This document shows, one piece after another, positions 53,581 through 62,604 of a stretch of DNA of 64,000 nucleotides. The notes beneath the pieces are model-generated. The model did not search any database. It saw only the letters and a program-made list of their open reading frames with translations, and was not told the DNA's origin. Position 1 is the first letter of the stretch. Every line of letters begins with the position of its first letter. Position numbers and translations under genes: made by a program. The DNA lies in assembly GCA_963643505.1 (NCBI GenBank), contig CAVIKF010000005.1, positions 124,001-188,000 on the forward strand, given 5' to 3'. Source of the stretch: CAVEFW01 sp963643505. Lineage in GTDB: Bacteria; Actinomycetota; Coriobacteriia; Coriobacteriales; Eggerthellaceae.

Positions 53581-53820
53581 CACCGTGGGCGCTGCGACGG
53601 ACGCGTCTGCGCCACCGTACCACCGTGGGCGCTGCGACGGACGCGTCTGCGCCACCGTACCACCGTGGGCGCTGCGACGGACGCGTCTGCGCCACCGTAC
53701 CACCGTGGGCGCTGCGACGGACGCGTCTGCGCCACCGTACCACCGTGGGCGCTGCGACGGACGCGTCTGCGCCACCGTACCACCGTGGGCGCTGCGACGG
53801 ACGCGTCTGCGCCACCGTAC
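53581..53820. repeat. 40-bp tandem array, six copies
   Basis: The unit CACCGTGGGCGCTGCGACGG + ACGCGTCTGCGCCACCGTAC repeats six times with no visible change, filling most of the 332-base gap between relA/spoT and the MBL gene. It is flanked by two related words (GCGGGCTTTGCGGGGGTGCG at about 53543, CGCGAGTTTTGCGGGAGTGC at about 53824). No spacers. Confidence 0.95.
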
Positions 53821-53862
53821 CACCGCGAGTTTTGCGGGAGTGCGCTATAGAAAGGAACGAAG

Positions 53863-54564
53863 ATGATCACGATCGAATGTTTGGTCCAAGGTAGGCTCGA
53901 CAACAACGTCTATTTCGTGTCTGACGGCGAGGCTACCCTCGTCGTCGATCCGAGCACAAGGCCACAACATATCCTTGAACGCCTAGGCGGGCGCAAGGTC
54001 GACGCCATCATGTGCACCCATTTCCACTCCGACCATACGGGGGCCTTGGCTGCGCTCAAACAGGCGACCGGCGCGACCGTATATGCTTCCGTTCAGGATA
54101 CGCCCCTCATCGAGGCTCCCGCAAAAGCGTCTTTCTCAAGCCCTATCCTCATACAGGAGCCTTGCAAAGTCGATGCCTGTGTCAACGATGGCGACGTTGT
54201 GTGTCTGGGGTCGATGGAATGGTCTGTCATTCACACGCCCGGTCACAGCAAAGGTTCCATGTGCTGGTATCTGCCGGCAGGCGAGGAGGTCCTCCTCGAG
54301 CTTCCAAGCCGCAACCTCTCCCGCGGCGAGATGGGAAATAAGGGGGCGGTTCCCGTCCTTCTCTCGGGAGATACTTTGTTTTCAGGTTGTACGGGACGGA
54401 CGGATTTCGAAGGTGGCAGCATCTCCGACATGCAGCGCAGCATGTCCCGCCTAGCTGAGCTTCCTGACGAGACCCTCGTGCTTCCCGGCCACAACTCCTA
54501 TACCTCCATAGCCATGGAGCGGGCAATTACGTTTTCCCGTTGGGGTGTGTCCGATCCCGCCTGA
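53863..54564 (+). CDS. Metallo-beta-lactamase fold hydrolase
   Basis: 233 residues. Zn-binding THFHSDHTG, then TPGHSKGSM and GDTLFSGCTGRTDFEGG, ending in LPGHNSYTSI, a glyoxalase II-like layout. A stretch of extra residues (EEVLLELPSRNLSRGEMGNK) sits between the His and Asp ligands. Likely a thioesterase-type hydrolase; the substrate is unknown. Start after GAAAGGAACGAAG, beyond the 40-bp array. Confidence 0.9.
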   Translation: MITIECLVQGRLDNNVYFVSDGEATLVVDPSTRPQHILERLGGRKVDAIMCTHFHSDHTGALAALKQATGATVYASVQDTPLIEAPAKASFSSPILIQEPCKVDACVNDGDVVCLGSMEWSVIHTPGHSKGSMCWYLPAGEEVLLELPSRNLSRGEMGNKGAVPVLLSGDTLFSGCTGRTDFEGGSISDMQRSMSRLAELPDETLVLPGHNSYTSIAMERAITFSRWGVSDPA

Positions 54565-54681
54565 AATTAGGCTGAACGGGGGTTTGTTCTTAGCCGATGC
54601 GGTACAATGAAGCTCCATGATTTGGTGCATGCTCGGTGTCGCCCGGTCGTGGCTTTGAGGAACAGTTGAAAGGGAGCTGTC

Positions 54682-55317
54682 ATGCCCAAGAAGAAAAAGA
54701 ACGGTTTCGACTATTTCGACGAATTTGCCAAGCTTTCCTCGTTGGCTGTTGACCAGGCTTCGCTTTTCGTTGAGGCTGTTGAGAATTGGGAGAATGCCGA
54801 GACCTTTAAGCCCGTCCTTGAACGCGCCCACGAGATCGAGCAGAAGGGCGATGCCGTCACCCATGCCATCTACCATCAAGCTGCGAAGGATTTTGTGACG
54901 CCGATCGAGCGTGAAGACCTGCTTACCATGTCGCAAAACCTTGACAGCGTCATCGACCTTATCGAGGACGTCATGGTCGACTTCTACATCTATGATGCCC
55001 GGATTATGGCTGAAGGCGCGTTGGAGTTCGCCAAACTCATCAGGAAGAGCTGTGTTGCTTTGGACAAGAGCATGGAGGATTTCCGCGAGTTCAAACATCC
55101 CAAGAAGCTTCGCGAGCGCATCAACGCCGTCAACGACTGCGAGGAGGAGGGCGACGCGCTCTATGTCAAGGTCATGCGCCATTTGCACGTGACTGACAAT
55201 GAGTCTCCCATGCGTGTTCTCGTGTGGAGTCGCCTGTTCATGGCGATGGAGGATTGCTGCGACGCTTGTGAGCACGTCGCCGATACCATGGATATGGTGT
55301 TGGTGCGCAACTCGTAG
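54682..55317 (+). CDS. DUF47 (PhoU-like) phosphate transport accessory protein
   Basis: 211 residues, all-helical: FDYFDEFAKLSSLAVDQASL, HEIEQKGDAVTHAIYHQ, ahead of TPIEREDLLTMSQNLDSVID and CDACEHVADTMDMVL. The EKxGD-type and DxxxHVADT metal-binding patterns are those of DUF47/PhoU-like proteins, which usually sit next to PiT transporters and regulate them. Here the nearest PiT gene is 7 kb away. Start after GAAAGGGAGCTGTC. Confidence 0.9.
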   Translation: MPKKKKNGFDYFDEFAKLSSLAVDQASLFVEAVENWENAETFKPVLERAHEIEQKGDAVTHAIYHQAAKDFVTPIEREDLLTMSQNLDSVIDLIEDVMVDFYIYDARIMAEGALEFAKLIRKSCVALDKSMEDFREFKHPKKLRERINAVNDCEEEGDALYVKVMRHLHVTDNESPMRVLVWSRLFMAMEDCCDACEHVADTMDMVLVRNS

Positions 55318-55371
55318 AATCTACCGGAACTGGTATGGCGAGGTCCCCACACCATGGATATGGTGTTGGTG
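55285..55371 (+). repeat. In-frame echo of the DUF47 gene's end, period 66
   Basis: ACCATGGATATGGTGTTGGT (start of a 21-base identity) occurs at 55285-55305 inside the gene and at 55351-55371 after the stop, 66 bases on and in the same frame (TMDMVLV both times). The rest of the 307-base gap to lysC shows a TATAGT that may be a -10 box near 55545, and no gene. Confidence 0.88.
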
Positions 55372-55624
55372 TGCTCGTCGGGCCCTGCGCCCAAAAGGGA
55401 AAAATGGGGCGTCGAGCAATCGGCGTCCTTTCTGTTTTCCCCGAAGCTTGTGTGCAAAGCTTGCCAAGCGTAGCTGGTATACGGGTTTTAAGGCGACAAA
55501 TCGCGCCGTTTGTGCTCGCTGTATGCGCGATTCGTCTTTGCTGGGGTATAGTGATGGCGTTTACAGCGGGCGCCGTTCCTTGGCGCTTTTCTTTGGAGTA
55601 TAAGAAACGAGAGAGTAAGAGTAC

Positions 55625-56905
55625 ATGGCTTTAATAGTGGCTAAATTCGGCGGCACCTCCGTTGCGACGACCGATCGCATCAAGAGCGTTGCCGAACGGC
55701 TGGTTCGTATGCAAAAGGAAGGTAACCAAGTGGTTGCCGTCGTCTCGGCTATGGGCAAGAGCACCGACGACTTGGTCGCAATGGCGGCGGCCGTCAACAC
55801 GAACCCTCCAGCGCGAGAGATTGACCGCCTACTGTCCACGGGCGAGCAAGTGTCCATGACGCTGCTGGCTTTGGCAATCGATTCTTTGGGCGTAGGCGCT
55901 ATGAGCTTTACCGGCCGTCAAGCGGGTATCCAAACCGACGGTTTGCATGAGAAGGCAAAGATTATGAGCATCGATGCCGAGCGCATCATGCATTGCCTCA
56001 ACGAGGGGAAGATCGCGGTCGTCGCAGGTTTCCAAGGAATTGACGCCAATGGCGATATCACGACTCTCGGTCGTGGTGGATCCGATACGACGGCTGTGGC
56101 GGTCGCCTACGGGCTGAACGCGGATGAATGCCAGATCTACTCCGACGTCGACGGCGTGTACAGCGCCGATCCCCGTGTTTGCCCCCACGCCCGCAAGCTT
56201 GATGAGATTGCCTACGACGACATGCTCGAGCTTTCCGGCGCCGGCTCCGGCGTTTTGCAGATGCGCGCGGTTGAGTTTGCGCGCAAATACAAGGTTGTCA
56301 TTCACTCGCGCTCGGCTTTTTCTGACGAGCCCGGTACATTGGTCAAGGAGGCCACCACTATGATGGAAGAAGCGGTAGTTACGGGTATCGCCCACGATAC
56401 GTCCGAGGCCAAGGTCACGGTTCGTGGCGTGCCGGATACCACGGGCGTCGCGGCTCGCCTGTTCACGGTCCTCTCCGCCGACGGCGTGAACGTGGACATG
56501 ATCATCCAAGGTACAAGCCTTGATGGCTTGGCGGATATTAGCTTTACATGCCCCGCGAAGGACCTTCCCGCCGTCCGAAAGACACTTGATACCATCGTTT
56601 CCGATGTTGATGCGAAGGGCGTTGCCGTCACGGAGGACATCGCGAAGGTGTCCCTTGTTGGTACCGGTATGAAGACTGCTCCCGGTATCGCTGCGAAGGC
56701 TTTTGCGACCCTTGGCGAGAACAACATCAACATCCTCGCTATCAGCACGAGTCCCATCCGTCTTTCTGTTGTGGTGGAGGGCTCCCAGTGTGCCCAAGCC
56801 GTTCAGTGCTTGCACACCGCTTTTGGACTCGACTCCGATGAGGTGTTCGAGGAGAAAGCCCTTTCTGCTGAGGAGATTGCGGCAAAGATGAGCAAAGGCC
56901 GCTAG
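55625..56905 (+). CDS. lysC: Aspartokinase
   Basis: 426 residues. Catalytic IVAKFGGTSVATTDRI, then STGEQVSMTLLALAI, GRGGSDTTAVAVA and YSDVDGVYSADPR. Two ACT domains at the C-terminus give feedback control by lysine or threonine. First step from aspartate to lysine, threonine, methionine and diaminopimelate. No lysine riboswitch is visible upstream. asd follows after 51 bases. Confidence 0.97.
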   Translation: MALIVAKFGGTSVATTDRIKSVAERLVRMQKEGNQVVAVVSAMGKSTDDLVAMAAAVNTNPPAREIDRLLSTGEQVSMTLLALAIDSLGVGAMSFTGRQAGIQTDGLHEKAKIMSIDAERIMHCLNEGKIAVVAGFQGIDANGDITTLGRGGSDTTAVAVAYGLNADECQIYSDVDGVYSADPRVCPHARKLDEIAYDDMLELSGAGSGVLQMRAVEFARKYKVVIHSRSAFSDEPGTLVKEATTMMEEAVVTGIAHDTSEAKVTVRGVPDTTGVAARLFTVLSADGVNVDMIIQGTSLDGLADISFTCPAKDLPAVRKTLDTIVSDVDAKGVAVTEDIAKVSLVGTGMKTAPGIAAKAFATLGENNINILAISTSPIRLSVVVEGSQCAQAVQCLHTAFGLDSDEVFEEKALSAEEIAAKMSKGR

Positions 56906-56956
56906 GGACTGTTGTTATTCAATCGATAGGATTTACGATCAGGAAGGACGATCAAG

Positions 56957-58012
56957 ATGACCTGGACGAAGAAAATGCCGGCCAACCCGGTGGTTGCAGT
57001 TGCCGGCGCAACGGGCGCGGTTGGCCGCGAGATGCTGGTATGCTTGGAGAAATTGAACTTCCCGGCAAGCGAGGTTCGCGTTTTGGCAAGTGCTCGCAGC
57101 GCGGGTCAGAAGCTTTCCTTTGCTGGTTGTGGTCAAGTTCCTGCCGGTGAGCTCACCGTCCAGGAAATGACTGAGGAGAGCTTCCAAGGTGTTGACATCG
57201 CGCTGTTCAGTTCTGGTGCCGCCGTTTCGAAGAAGTTTCGCCAGGCCGTCGTCGATGCGGGTGCGGTCATGATCGACAATTCCTCCGCCTTCCGCATGGA
57301 TGAGGATACGCCCCTGGTCGTTCCCGAGGTGAATGCGCATGACCTCGCTTGGCACAACGGTGTTGTCGCCAATCCCAATTGCACGACGATTCAAATGGTC
57401 GTCGCCCTCGAGCCATTGCGCGCCTTGGGCCATATCGATCGTATCGTCGTCAGCAGTTACCAGTCCAGCTCCGGTGCGGGTGCAAAGGGCATGGCCGAGC
57501 TTCAGGACCAAACGGGCAAGGTCTTGGCAGGCGAGGACTTTGAGCCCTCCGCCTTTGCCCACCAGATTGCGTTTAACTGCATCCCCCACATCGATGTCTT
57601 TATGGACGACGATTACACCAAGGAAGAGTGGAAGATGGTCGTCGAGACCAAGAAGATTTTTGGTGACGACACCATCCAAGTCGCTCCGACTTGCGTCCGC
57701 GTTCCTGTTCTGCGTTGCCATTCCGAGAGCATCAACCTCGAGTTCGATCGCGCTATCGATGTCGAGGAGGCAAAGGCTGCCATCGCAGCAGGTGTCCATG
57801 TGACGCTTGAGGATGATCCCGCAAACAACGTCTATCCCATGCCGGCCTTGCATGCTGGCTCTTTCGAGACTTTTGTCGGCCGTGTTCGTCGCGACCCCAC
57901 GGTTCCTGGTGACCGCGGACTTGCGCTTTGGGTTGTGGCAGACCAACTTCTGCGTGGCGCAGCTCTTAACGCCGTCATGATCGCGAAGGCTCTTCTTCCC
58001 AAGGAGGATTAA
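56957..58012 (+). CDS. asd: Aspartate-semialdehyde dehydrogenase
   Basis: 351 residues. NADP-binding VAVAGATGAVGREML, active-site Cys in VVANPNCTTIQMV, and SSYQSSSGAGAKGM and VPVLRCHSES with the catalytic His. Reduces aspartyl phosphate made by LysC. Start after AGGAAGGACGATCAAG. Leads directly into alr. Confidence 0.97.
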   Translation: MTWTKKMPANPVVAVAGATGAVGREMLVCLEKLNFPASEVRVLASARSAGQKLSFAGCGQVPAGELTVQEMTEESFQGVDIALFSSGAAVSKKFRQAVVDAGAVMIDNSSAFRMDEDTPLVVPEVNAHDLAWHNGVVANPNCTTIQMVVALEPLRALGHIDRIVVSSYQSSSGAGAKGMAELQDQTGKVLAGEDFEPSAFAHQIAFNCIPHIDVFMDDDYTKEEWKMVVETKKIFGDDTIQVAPTCVRVPVLRCHSESINLEFDRAIDVEEAKAAIAAGVHVTLEDDPANNVYPMPALHAGSFETFVGRVRRDPTVPGDRGLALWVVADQLLRGAALNAVMIAKALLPKED

Positions 58013-58014
58013 TC

Positions 58015-59295
58015 ATGGATGAGCTGGTCAACGGCTTCACGGGCTTTGCCAACAAGCAAAACATCGGCGGGTTCCATCACTACGCCGAAGCCGACGACGT
58101 GCAAAGACCCGTTGAGGAAAAGGCTCAGTTTGACCCTGACCAACTTGCGCTCATCCCTGAGACAGACCGTCGTTGGTCTTGGGTTGAGGTCGACCTTGGG
58201 GCCATCAAGCACAACACATCCACGGTCAAGCGAAACATCGGACATCGTCATCTGATGGCCATTGTCAAGGCTGATGCCTATGGCCATGGAGCCGTTCGTG
58301 TTGCCCAGGCTGCCCTTCAGGCGGGTGCCGATTATCTTGGCGTCGCCACGGTCAACGAGGCAATCGAGCTTCGAGAGGCCTATGTTAACGCACCGATCCT
58401 CATTATCGCCCAACCGCCTGCGACCGCGATTCCGCTGTTGTTGGCCTACAAGATCGAGCCGACGGTGTATACCGCTGAGTTCGCTGTCCAATATGGGGAA
58501 GCAGCCGACTCCTATGGTCTGAGGGCACCGTTCCATCTCGCCGTGAATACCGGCATGAACCGCATCGGTGTCCACTATGACGAGGTCGTTAACTTCATGA
58601 GCCAGATCAGCTTCCATCGCGCGTTGCTGCTCAAGGGTGTCTTTACGCATTTCGCAACGGCGGATTGTCCGGATAATCTTGACTTTCACAGGCAAGAGAG
58701 GCGTTTTGTCGAGGCTATCGAGGCTTTGCATGCCGCGGGTATCGATCCCGGTATCGTCCACGCCGCCAATTCCGCAGCTGGCATTCGCTATCCTGAGGAT
58801 TGGTATGACATGGTACGCCTCGGCATCTCCCTTTACGGTTTCCATCCCTGCCCCGAGACGCACGGCTTAATCGACCTTCGTCCTGCCATGAGCGTCCATG
58901 CCCGCATTACCGATACGCGTTTTGTCCCGGTGGGCGAGGGTGTCAGCTATGGCTTGCATTATCGCAGTGCCGGTAGCGTCAAGATCTGCACGCTGCCTAT
59001 CGGATACGCTGACGGATTCAGGCGCGGCCTGTCCTACAACACCGATGTCATCTACCAAGGCCAGCTTTTGCCCCAGGTTGGAAACATCTGTATGGATCAG
59101 TGCATGTTTGAATACGATCTTCGTACGCGGCCCAACCGCCCCCGCCTCGATCCGCAGATCGGCGACGAGGTCTTGCTCGTCGGTCGTCAGGGCAACGCGG
59201 AGATCACCGTTGACGAGATAGCTGAGAAGTTGGGGACGATTCAACACGAGGTGACGATCGGCTTCGCTCAACGAATGCCGCGTATCTATGTCTAG
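58015..59295 (+). CDS. alr: Alanine racemase
   Basis: PLP enzyme of 426 residues. PLP lysine in MAIVKADAYGHGAVR, AVNTGMNRIGVHYDE, CTLPIGYADGFRRGL with the catalytic Tyr region, and QVGNICMDQCMFEY. An N-terminal extension of about 52 residues (MDELVNGFTGFANKQNIGG ...) precedes the usual start WSWVEVDLGAIKHN. Makes D-Ala for peptidoglycan. A strong AAGGAGG site lies at the end of asd, 3 bases upstream of the ATG's short spacer. Confidence 0.96.
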   Translation: MDELVNGFTGFANKQNIGGFHHYAEADDVQRPVEEKAQFDPDQLALIPETDRRWSWVEVDLGAIKHNTSTVKRNIGHRHLMAIVKADAYGHGAVRVAQAALQAGADYLGVATVNEAIELREAYVNAPILIIAQPPATAIPLLLAYKIEPTVYTAEFAVQYGEAADSYGLRAPFHLAVNTGMNRIGVHYDEVVNFMSQISFHRALLLKGVFTHFATADCPDNLDFHRQERRFVEAIEALHAAGIDPGIVHAANSAAGIRYPEDWYDMVRLGISLYGFHPCPETHGLIDLRPAMSVHARITDTRFVPVGEGVSYGLHYRSAGSVKICTLPIGYADGFRRGLSYNTDVIYQGQLLPQVGNICMDQCMFEYDLRTRPNRPRLDPQIGDEVLLVGRQGNAEITVDEIAEKLGTIQHEVTIGFAQRMPRIYV

Positions 59296-59851
59296 TCTGC
59301 ATATACCCCTTGATGACCTGCGGCAACTTGTCGCTCAATGCCACGCTTGCCCCTTGGCTGATGGCCGTACCCAAACGGTGTTTGGCGTGGGTGACCCCCA
59401 TGCGCGCGTGATGATCATTGGGGAGGCCCCCGGGAAAAACGAAGATCTCCAAGGCGAGCCTTTTGTCGGGGCTGCGGGCAAATATCTCAACGAGCTGTTG
59501 GCCATAGCCGGCTTGAAGCGAGAAGACGTGTTCATCGCGAATGTCTTGAAATGCCGCCCTCCGGGAAACCGTGACCCGCGGCCCGAGGAGATACAGGTGT
59601 GCTCTGACTTTCTTCGCGAGCAGACGCGTACCATCGACCCAGATTTCATAGTCACCTTGGGCAATTTCGCCACGAAATTCATTTTGCGCACCGACGTGGG
59701 CATCACTCGTCTTCACGGGACCATGCAACAAGCCGGCAAGTTCAAGGTGTTTCCCATCTTCCATCCTGCAGCTGCACTCTATGACGGCAAGAAGCGCGAA
59801 GCACTTGAGAATGATTTTGCGACGTTGGGGCAATTGCTGGCAACTGACTAA
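59288..59851 (+). CDS. Uracil-DNA glycosylase, family 4/5 type
   Basis: 187 residues. Motif A GEAPGKNEDLQGEPFVG, cluster cysteines in CHACPLADGRT and NVLKCRPPGNRDPR, and motif B HGTMQQAGKFKVFPIFHPAA. These features mark 4Fe-4S uracil-DNA glycosylases. Removes uracil from deaminated DNA. Overlaps alr by 8 bases. Confidence 0.93.
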   Translation: MSSLHIPLDDLRQLVAQCHACPLADGRTQTVFGVGDPHARVMIIGEAPGKNEDLQGEPFVGAAGKYLNELLAIAGLKREDVFIANVLKCRPPGNRDPRPEEIQVCSDFLREQTRTIDPDFIVTLGNFATKFILRTDVGITRLHGTMQQAGKFKVFPIFHPAAALYDGKKREALENDFATLGQLLATD

Positions 59852-59868
59852 TCTCTTGGGAGTGTTAC

Positions 59869-61221
59869 ATGACGACGAAAACCGAGCAGGGTGTCACCCC
59901 GTTCGACCCGATTACATACATCAACACGCCCCGTTGGCGTGGCTCGGTCTACGGGCTCCATCGTATCGGGGCATTGCTTGAGCGCCTGGACCGTCCTCAG
60001 GACAAACTGAGATTTGTCCATGTTGCCGGTACGAACGGCAAGGGTTCCACCTGCGCCTATATTGCCAGCATCATGCGCGCGGCCGGCTACCATGTCGGTA
60101 TGTTCACCAGCCCCTATCTGTTCGTATTTGAGGAGCGTATCCAAGTCGACGGCGTCAACATCTCCTTCACGGATTTGACGGAGGTGACCCTTTTGGTGCG
60201 TGAGGCTGCCGAGGCGTTATTCGAAGAGACGGGCGACCACGCTACGGAGTTTGAGCTCATGACAGCGGTCGCGCTCCTTCATTTTGTGCGCCAGGCATGC
60301 GACATCGTGGTGCTTGAGGTCGGATTGGGAGGGACCCTCGATTCGACGAATGTCATCGAGTCGCCGGATGTGTGTGTCATAACGCGCATCGGACTCGATC
60401 ACACGGATCTTTTGGGGTCGACTCTTGAGGAGATCGCTAGCACGAAGGCGGGCATCATCAAACCCGGAGCCTCGGTCGTCAAGCAATGCGACGAGGCGAG
60501 CGTTTTGGCCGTGTGTGATGAGGTCGCGAAACGAAACGAATGTCCGTTCTCTGTCGCTTTTGCGGAGGAGATAGGGATGCGTGACGGGATGCGCGTGTTT
60601 TCCTTTGGGGGAGAGGAGTACCGGACAACGCTGTTGGGCCGCTACCAATCCCAAAATGCCGCTACAGCCCTTGCGGCCATAGAGGCCTTGCGCGAGCGCG
60701 GTTGGGCCATCTCGTCGGAGGCGGCCCACCGTGGCGTGGAAGAGGCGACATGGCCCGCGCGGTTCGAGGTGGTCGCGACCAAGCCGACGTTTGTGATTGA
60801 CGGCGGGCACAATCCCCAAGGCGCCCTCGCCCTCGTCGATACGATTCGAGACGTGTTTCCCGGCGAGAAGGTTGTCTTCCTGATGAGTGTTCTTGCGGAC
60901 AAGGACTATCCGGCCATGGTGCGCACCGTCCTTCCGCTTGCCCAAGCCTTTGTCGTGTTCGCCCCTCCGAATCCGCGGGCCTTAAGCGGGGATGCGCTTG
61001 CCCTCGAGATCCAATCGGCTTGTTGTGCTGCGTGTTCCAACGTTCACGACGGTACGCCGATTACGCAATGTAGCGCCGTTCCGACCCGTGCGGTCGAGTC
61101 GGTGGCGCAAGGTGTAAGTATTGCCCGGATCCTGGCCGGGGCGGATGGCATCGTCGTTGCTTTCGGAAGCCTCTACTCGGTCGGCGCGATCATGGAGGTG
61201 CTCCGTGCCAAAGAAGGATAA
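59869..61221 (+). CDS. folC: Folylpolyglutamate synthase / dihydrofolate synthase
   Basis: 450 residues. Mur-ligase-like ATP site FVHVAGTNGKGSTCAYIASI, then TSPYLFVFEERIQVDG, VLEVGLGGTLDSTNVIESP and TRIGLDHTDLLGSTLEEIA, ending with DGGHNPQGALALVDTI. Adds glutamate to folates. Start after TTGGGAGTG. Overlaps the next gene by 17 bases. Confidence 0.95.
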   Translation: MTTKTEQGVTPFDPITYINTPRWRGSVYGLHRIGALLERLDRPQDKLRFVHVAGTNGKGSTCAYIASIMRAAGYHVGMFTSPYLFVFEERIQVDGVNISFTDLTEVTLLVREAAEALFEETGDHATEFELMTAVALLHFVRQACDIVVLEVGLGGTLDSTNVIESPDVCVITRIGLDHTDLLGSTLEEIASTKAGIIKPGASVVKQCDEASVLAVCDEVAKRNECPFSVAFAEEIGMRDGMRVFSFGGEEYRTTLLGRYQSQNAATALAAIEALRERGWAISSEAAHRGVEEATWPARFEVVATKPTFVIDGGHNPQGALALVDTIRDVFPGEKVVFLMSVLADKDYPAMVRTVLPLAQAFVVFAPPNPRALSGDALALEIQSACCAACSNVHDGTPITQCSAVPTRAVESVAQGVSIARILAGADGIVVAFGSLYSVGAIMEVLRAKEG

Positions 61222-61696
61222 GGTTGACAAGACCAACGCCATGCGCGCTCTCGACGCCGCAGGTGTGTCTTATGGGTTCAGGCATTTTGAGGTCGAGGGA
61301 GATGTGGCTCCGAGCGGCGTTGAGGTTGCCCAGACTCTCGGTATTGATCGGGACCGCGTGTTTAAGACGCTTGTTACCCAAGGCAAGTCGGGAGAGCATT
61401 ACGTGTTCATGATCCCTGTGGCAGAGGAGCTTGACCTCAAGAAGGCTGCAGTGGCTGTGGGGGAGAAGTCCGTCGCGATGATCAAGTCCAAGGAGCTTTT
61501 GCCCACTACTGGTTATGTTCATGGAGGATGTAGCCCGCTTGGCATGAGGAAGCAATTCGAAACCGTTATAGATGAGACGGCGCAGCTGTTTGACACGATC
61601 ATGTTCAGCGGTGGACGTATCGGGTACCAAATCGAGATGGCTCCCGATAGTTTGGGGAGCATGATCCACCTCTCCTTCGCGGATCTCGTGGTATAA
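61205..61696 (+). CDS. ybaK: Cys-tRNA(Pro)/tRNA deacylase, YbaK/EbsC family
   Basis: 163 residues. MPKKDKVDKTNAMRALD at the start; the domain contains RDRVFKTLVTQ, YVFMIPVAEELDLKKAA and GGCSPLGMRKQFE. Hydrolyses Cys mischarged on tRNA-Pro in family members. GTG 61205 is chosen because GGAGGTG lies 4 bases before it. Last of the tightly packed lysC-to-ybaK cluster. The 119-base gap to veg has a TTGACA at about 61752. Confidence 0.93.
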   Translation: MPKKDKVDKTNAMRALDAAGVSYGFRHFEVEGDVAPSGVEVAQTLGIDRDRVFKTLVTQGKSGEHYVFMIPVAEELDLKKAAVAVGEKSVAMIKSKELLPTTGYVHGGCSPLGMRKQFETVIDETAQLFDTIMFSGGRIGYQIEMAPDSLGSMIHLSFADLVV

Positions 61697-61815
61697 CACA
61701 CGATTCTGGTTTACCGCTTTGTGCGTTAGAAAAGCGCTGGTCAAACCCCTCTTGACAACCATGGTAGACTACTGCATTGACACATCTATCTTTATCAAGC
61801 GAGTAGAGGTTGCAA

Positions 61816-62187
61816 ATGGAGATTTCACAGCAGGTAATGATTACGGACACCATTCACGAGACGTTGAGCGGGTATGTCGGACAGCGCTTGAAGATTAAGG
61901 CAAACATGGGCCGTTCGAAGATTGTCGAGAGCGAAGGGGTCCTTACCCAGGTTCATCCGGCTTTGTTCATCGTCGAGGTCGAACGTCGCCGTGGGCGTAC
62001 CTCACGTCAGTCCTATCAATATGTCGATGTTTTGACGGGTGTCGTAGAGCTCTCCCAGGATGGACATCCTCTCTTTGGCAAGTTTTTCGACGACGACAAC
62101 GAAGAGGCGGATGACCTGGACGCCTTGCTTGACGAGGATGCCGACGAGGATGCCGACGAGGTTGAAGGGGAGGATGTCGAGGAGTAA
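61816..62187 (+). CDS. veg: Veg family protein with acidic tail
   Basis: 123 residues. The first 85 or so match Veg (HETLSGYVGQRLKIKANMGR, SKIVESEGVLTQVHPALFIV, YQYVDVLTGVVEL), a small protein that in Bacillus promotes biofilm formation. Veg proteins are usually about 80-90 residues; here a tail of 32 is nearly all Asp/Glu (DDDNEEADDLDALLDEDADE). ATG 61816 follows AGAGG. Confidence 0.88.
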   Translation: MEISQQVMITDTIHETLSGYVGQRLKIKANMGRSKIVESEGVLTQVHPALFIVEVERRRGRTSRQSYQYVDVLTGVVELSQDGHPLFGKFFDDDNEEADDLDALLDEDADEDADEVEGEDVEE

Positions 62188-62215
62188 GCCGGGCGATTTG
62201 ATTTGACTGAGTAGT

Positions 62216-62244
62216 TTGACATCTGCTCGGTTCTCAGGCACAAT
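62216..62244 (+). promoter_or_regulatory. Promoter of the tRNA-Ala gene
   Basis: TTGACA (62216-62221), 17-base spacer, CACAAT (62239-62244), about 20 bases before the tRNA. Confidence 0.6.
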
Positions 62245-62265
62245 ATCGTCTTGCATCTTATTTAT

Positions 62266-62341
62266 GGGGATATAGCTCAGCTGGGAGAGCATCGCGTTCG
62301 CAACGCGGGGGTCACGGGTTCGAATCCCGCTATCTCCACCA
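62266..62341 (+). tRNA. tRNA-Ala (anticodon CGC)
   Basis: 76 bases with CCA encoded. Acceptor GGGGATA/TATCTCC contains the G3-U70 wobble pair that marks alanine tRNAs. D arm GCTCAGCTGGGAGAGC; anticodon loop TTCGCAA (anticodon CGC, reading GCG); T loop GGGTTCGAATCCC. Confidence 0.97.
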
Positions 62342-62349
62342 TGAAAACC

Positions 62350-62382
62350 GAGCCGGAGGCGAAAGCCCCCGGCTCTTTTTTT
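62350..62382 (+). terminator. Terminator of tRNA-Ala
   Basis: GAGCCGG-A-GGC pairs with GCC-C-CCGGCTC (one mismatch) around GAAA, followed by seven T. The 220 bases to the next gene show no other feature apart from a TTGACA. Confidence 0.9.
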
Positions 62383-62604
62383 GCTTGCGAGTCGTTGGGC
62401 AGGAGTTGAGCCCGTGGGATATCCCTCGCATACGCTCCTTTCATGTTCTTGACATTTTTGACGTCGATTTTGCAAAGACGCCGCCTCGCCTTGCTTGATT
62501 TTGCGCGATTTTGACTTATGCGTGGCCTGTGCTTTACGTCCTGTTTCTAATCTTCAAGGTGCAATTATTTCGAGTGTATTTTGAGATTAGGAGACGCAAA
62601 ACTT

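Noticed and set aside
53448..53906. Repetitive open frames over the 40-bp array
   Set aside because: Artefact of the tandem repeat; six frames are similarly open and none has a start signal.
55318..55624. Lysine riboswitch before lysC
   Set aside because: The gap holds a repeat echo and GC-rich sequence; none of the conserved lysine riboswitch blocks was found.
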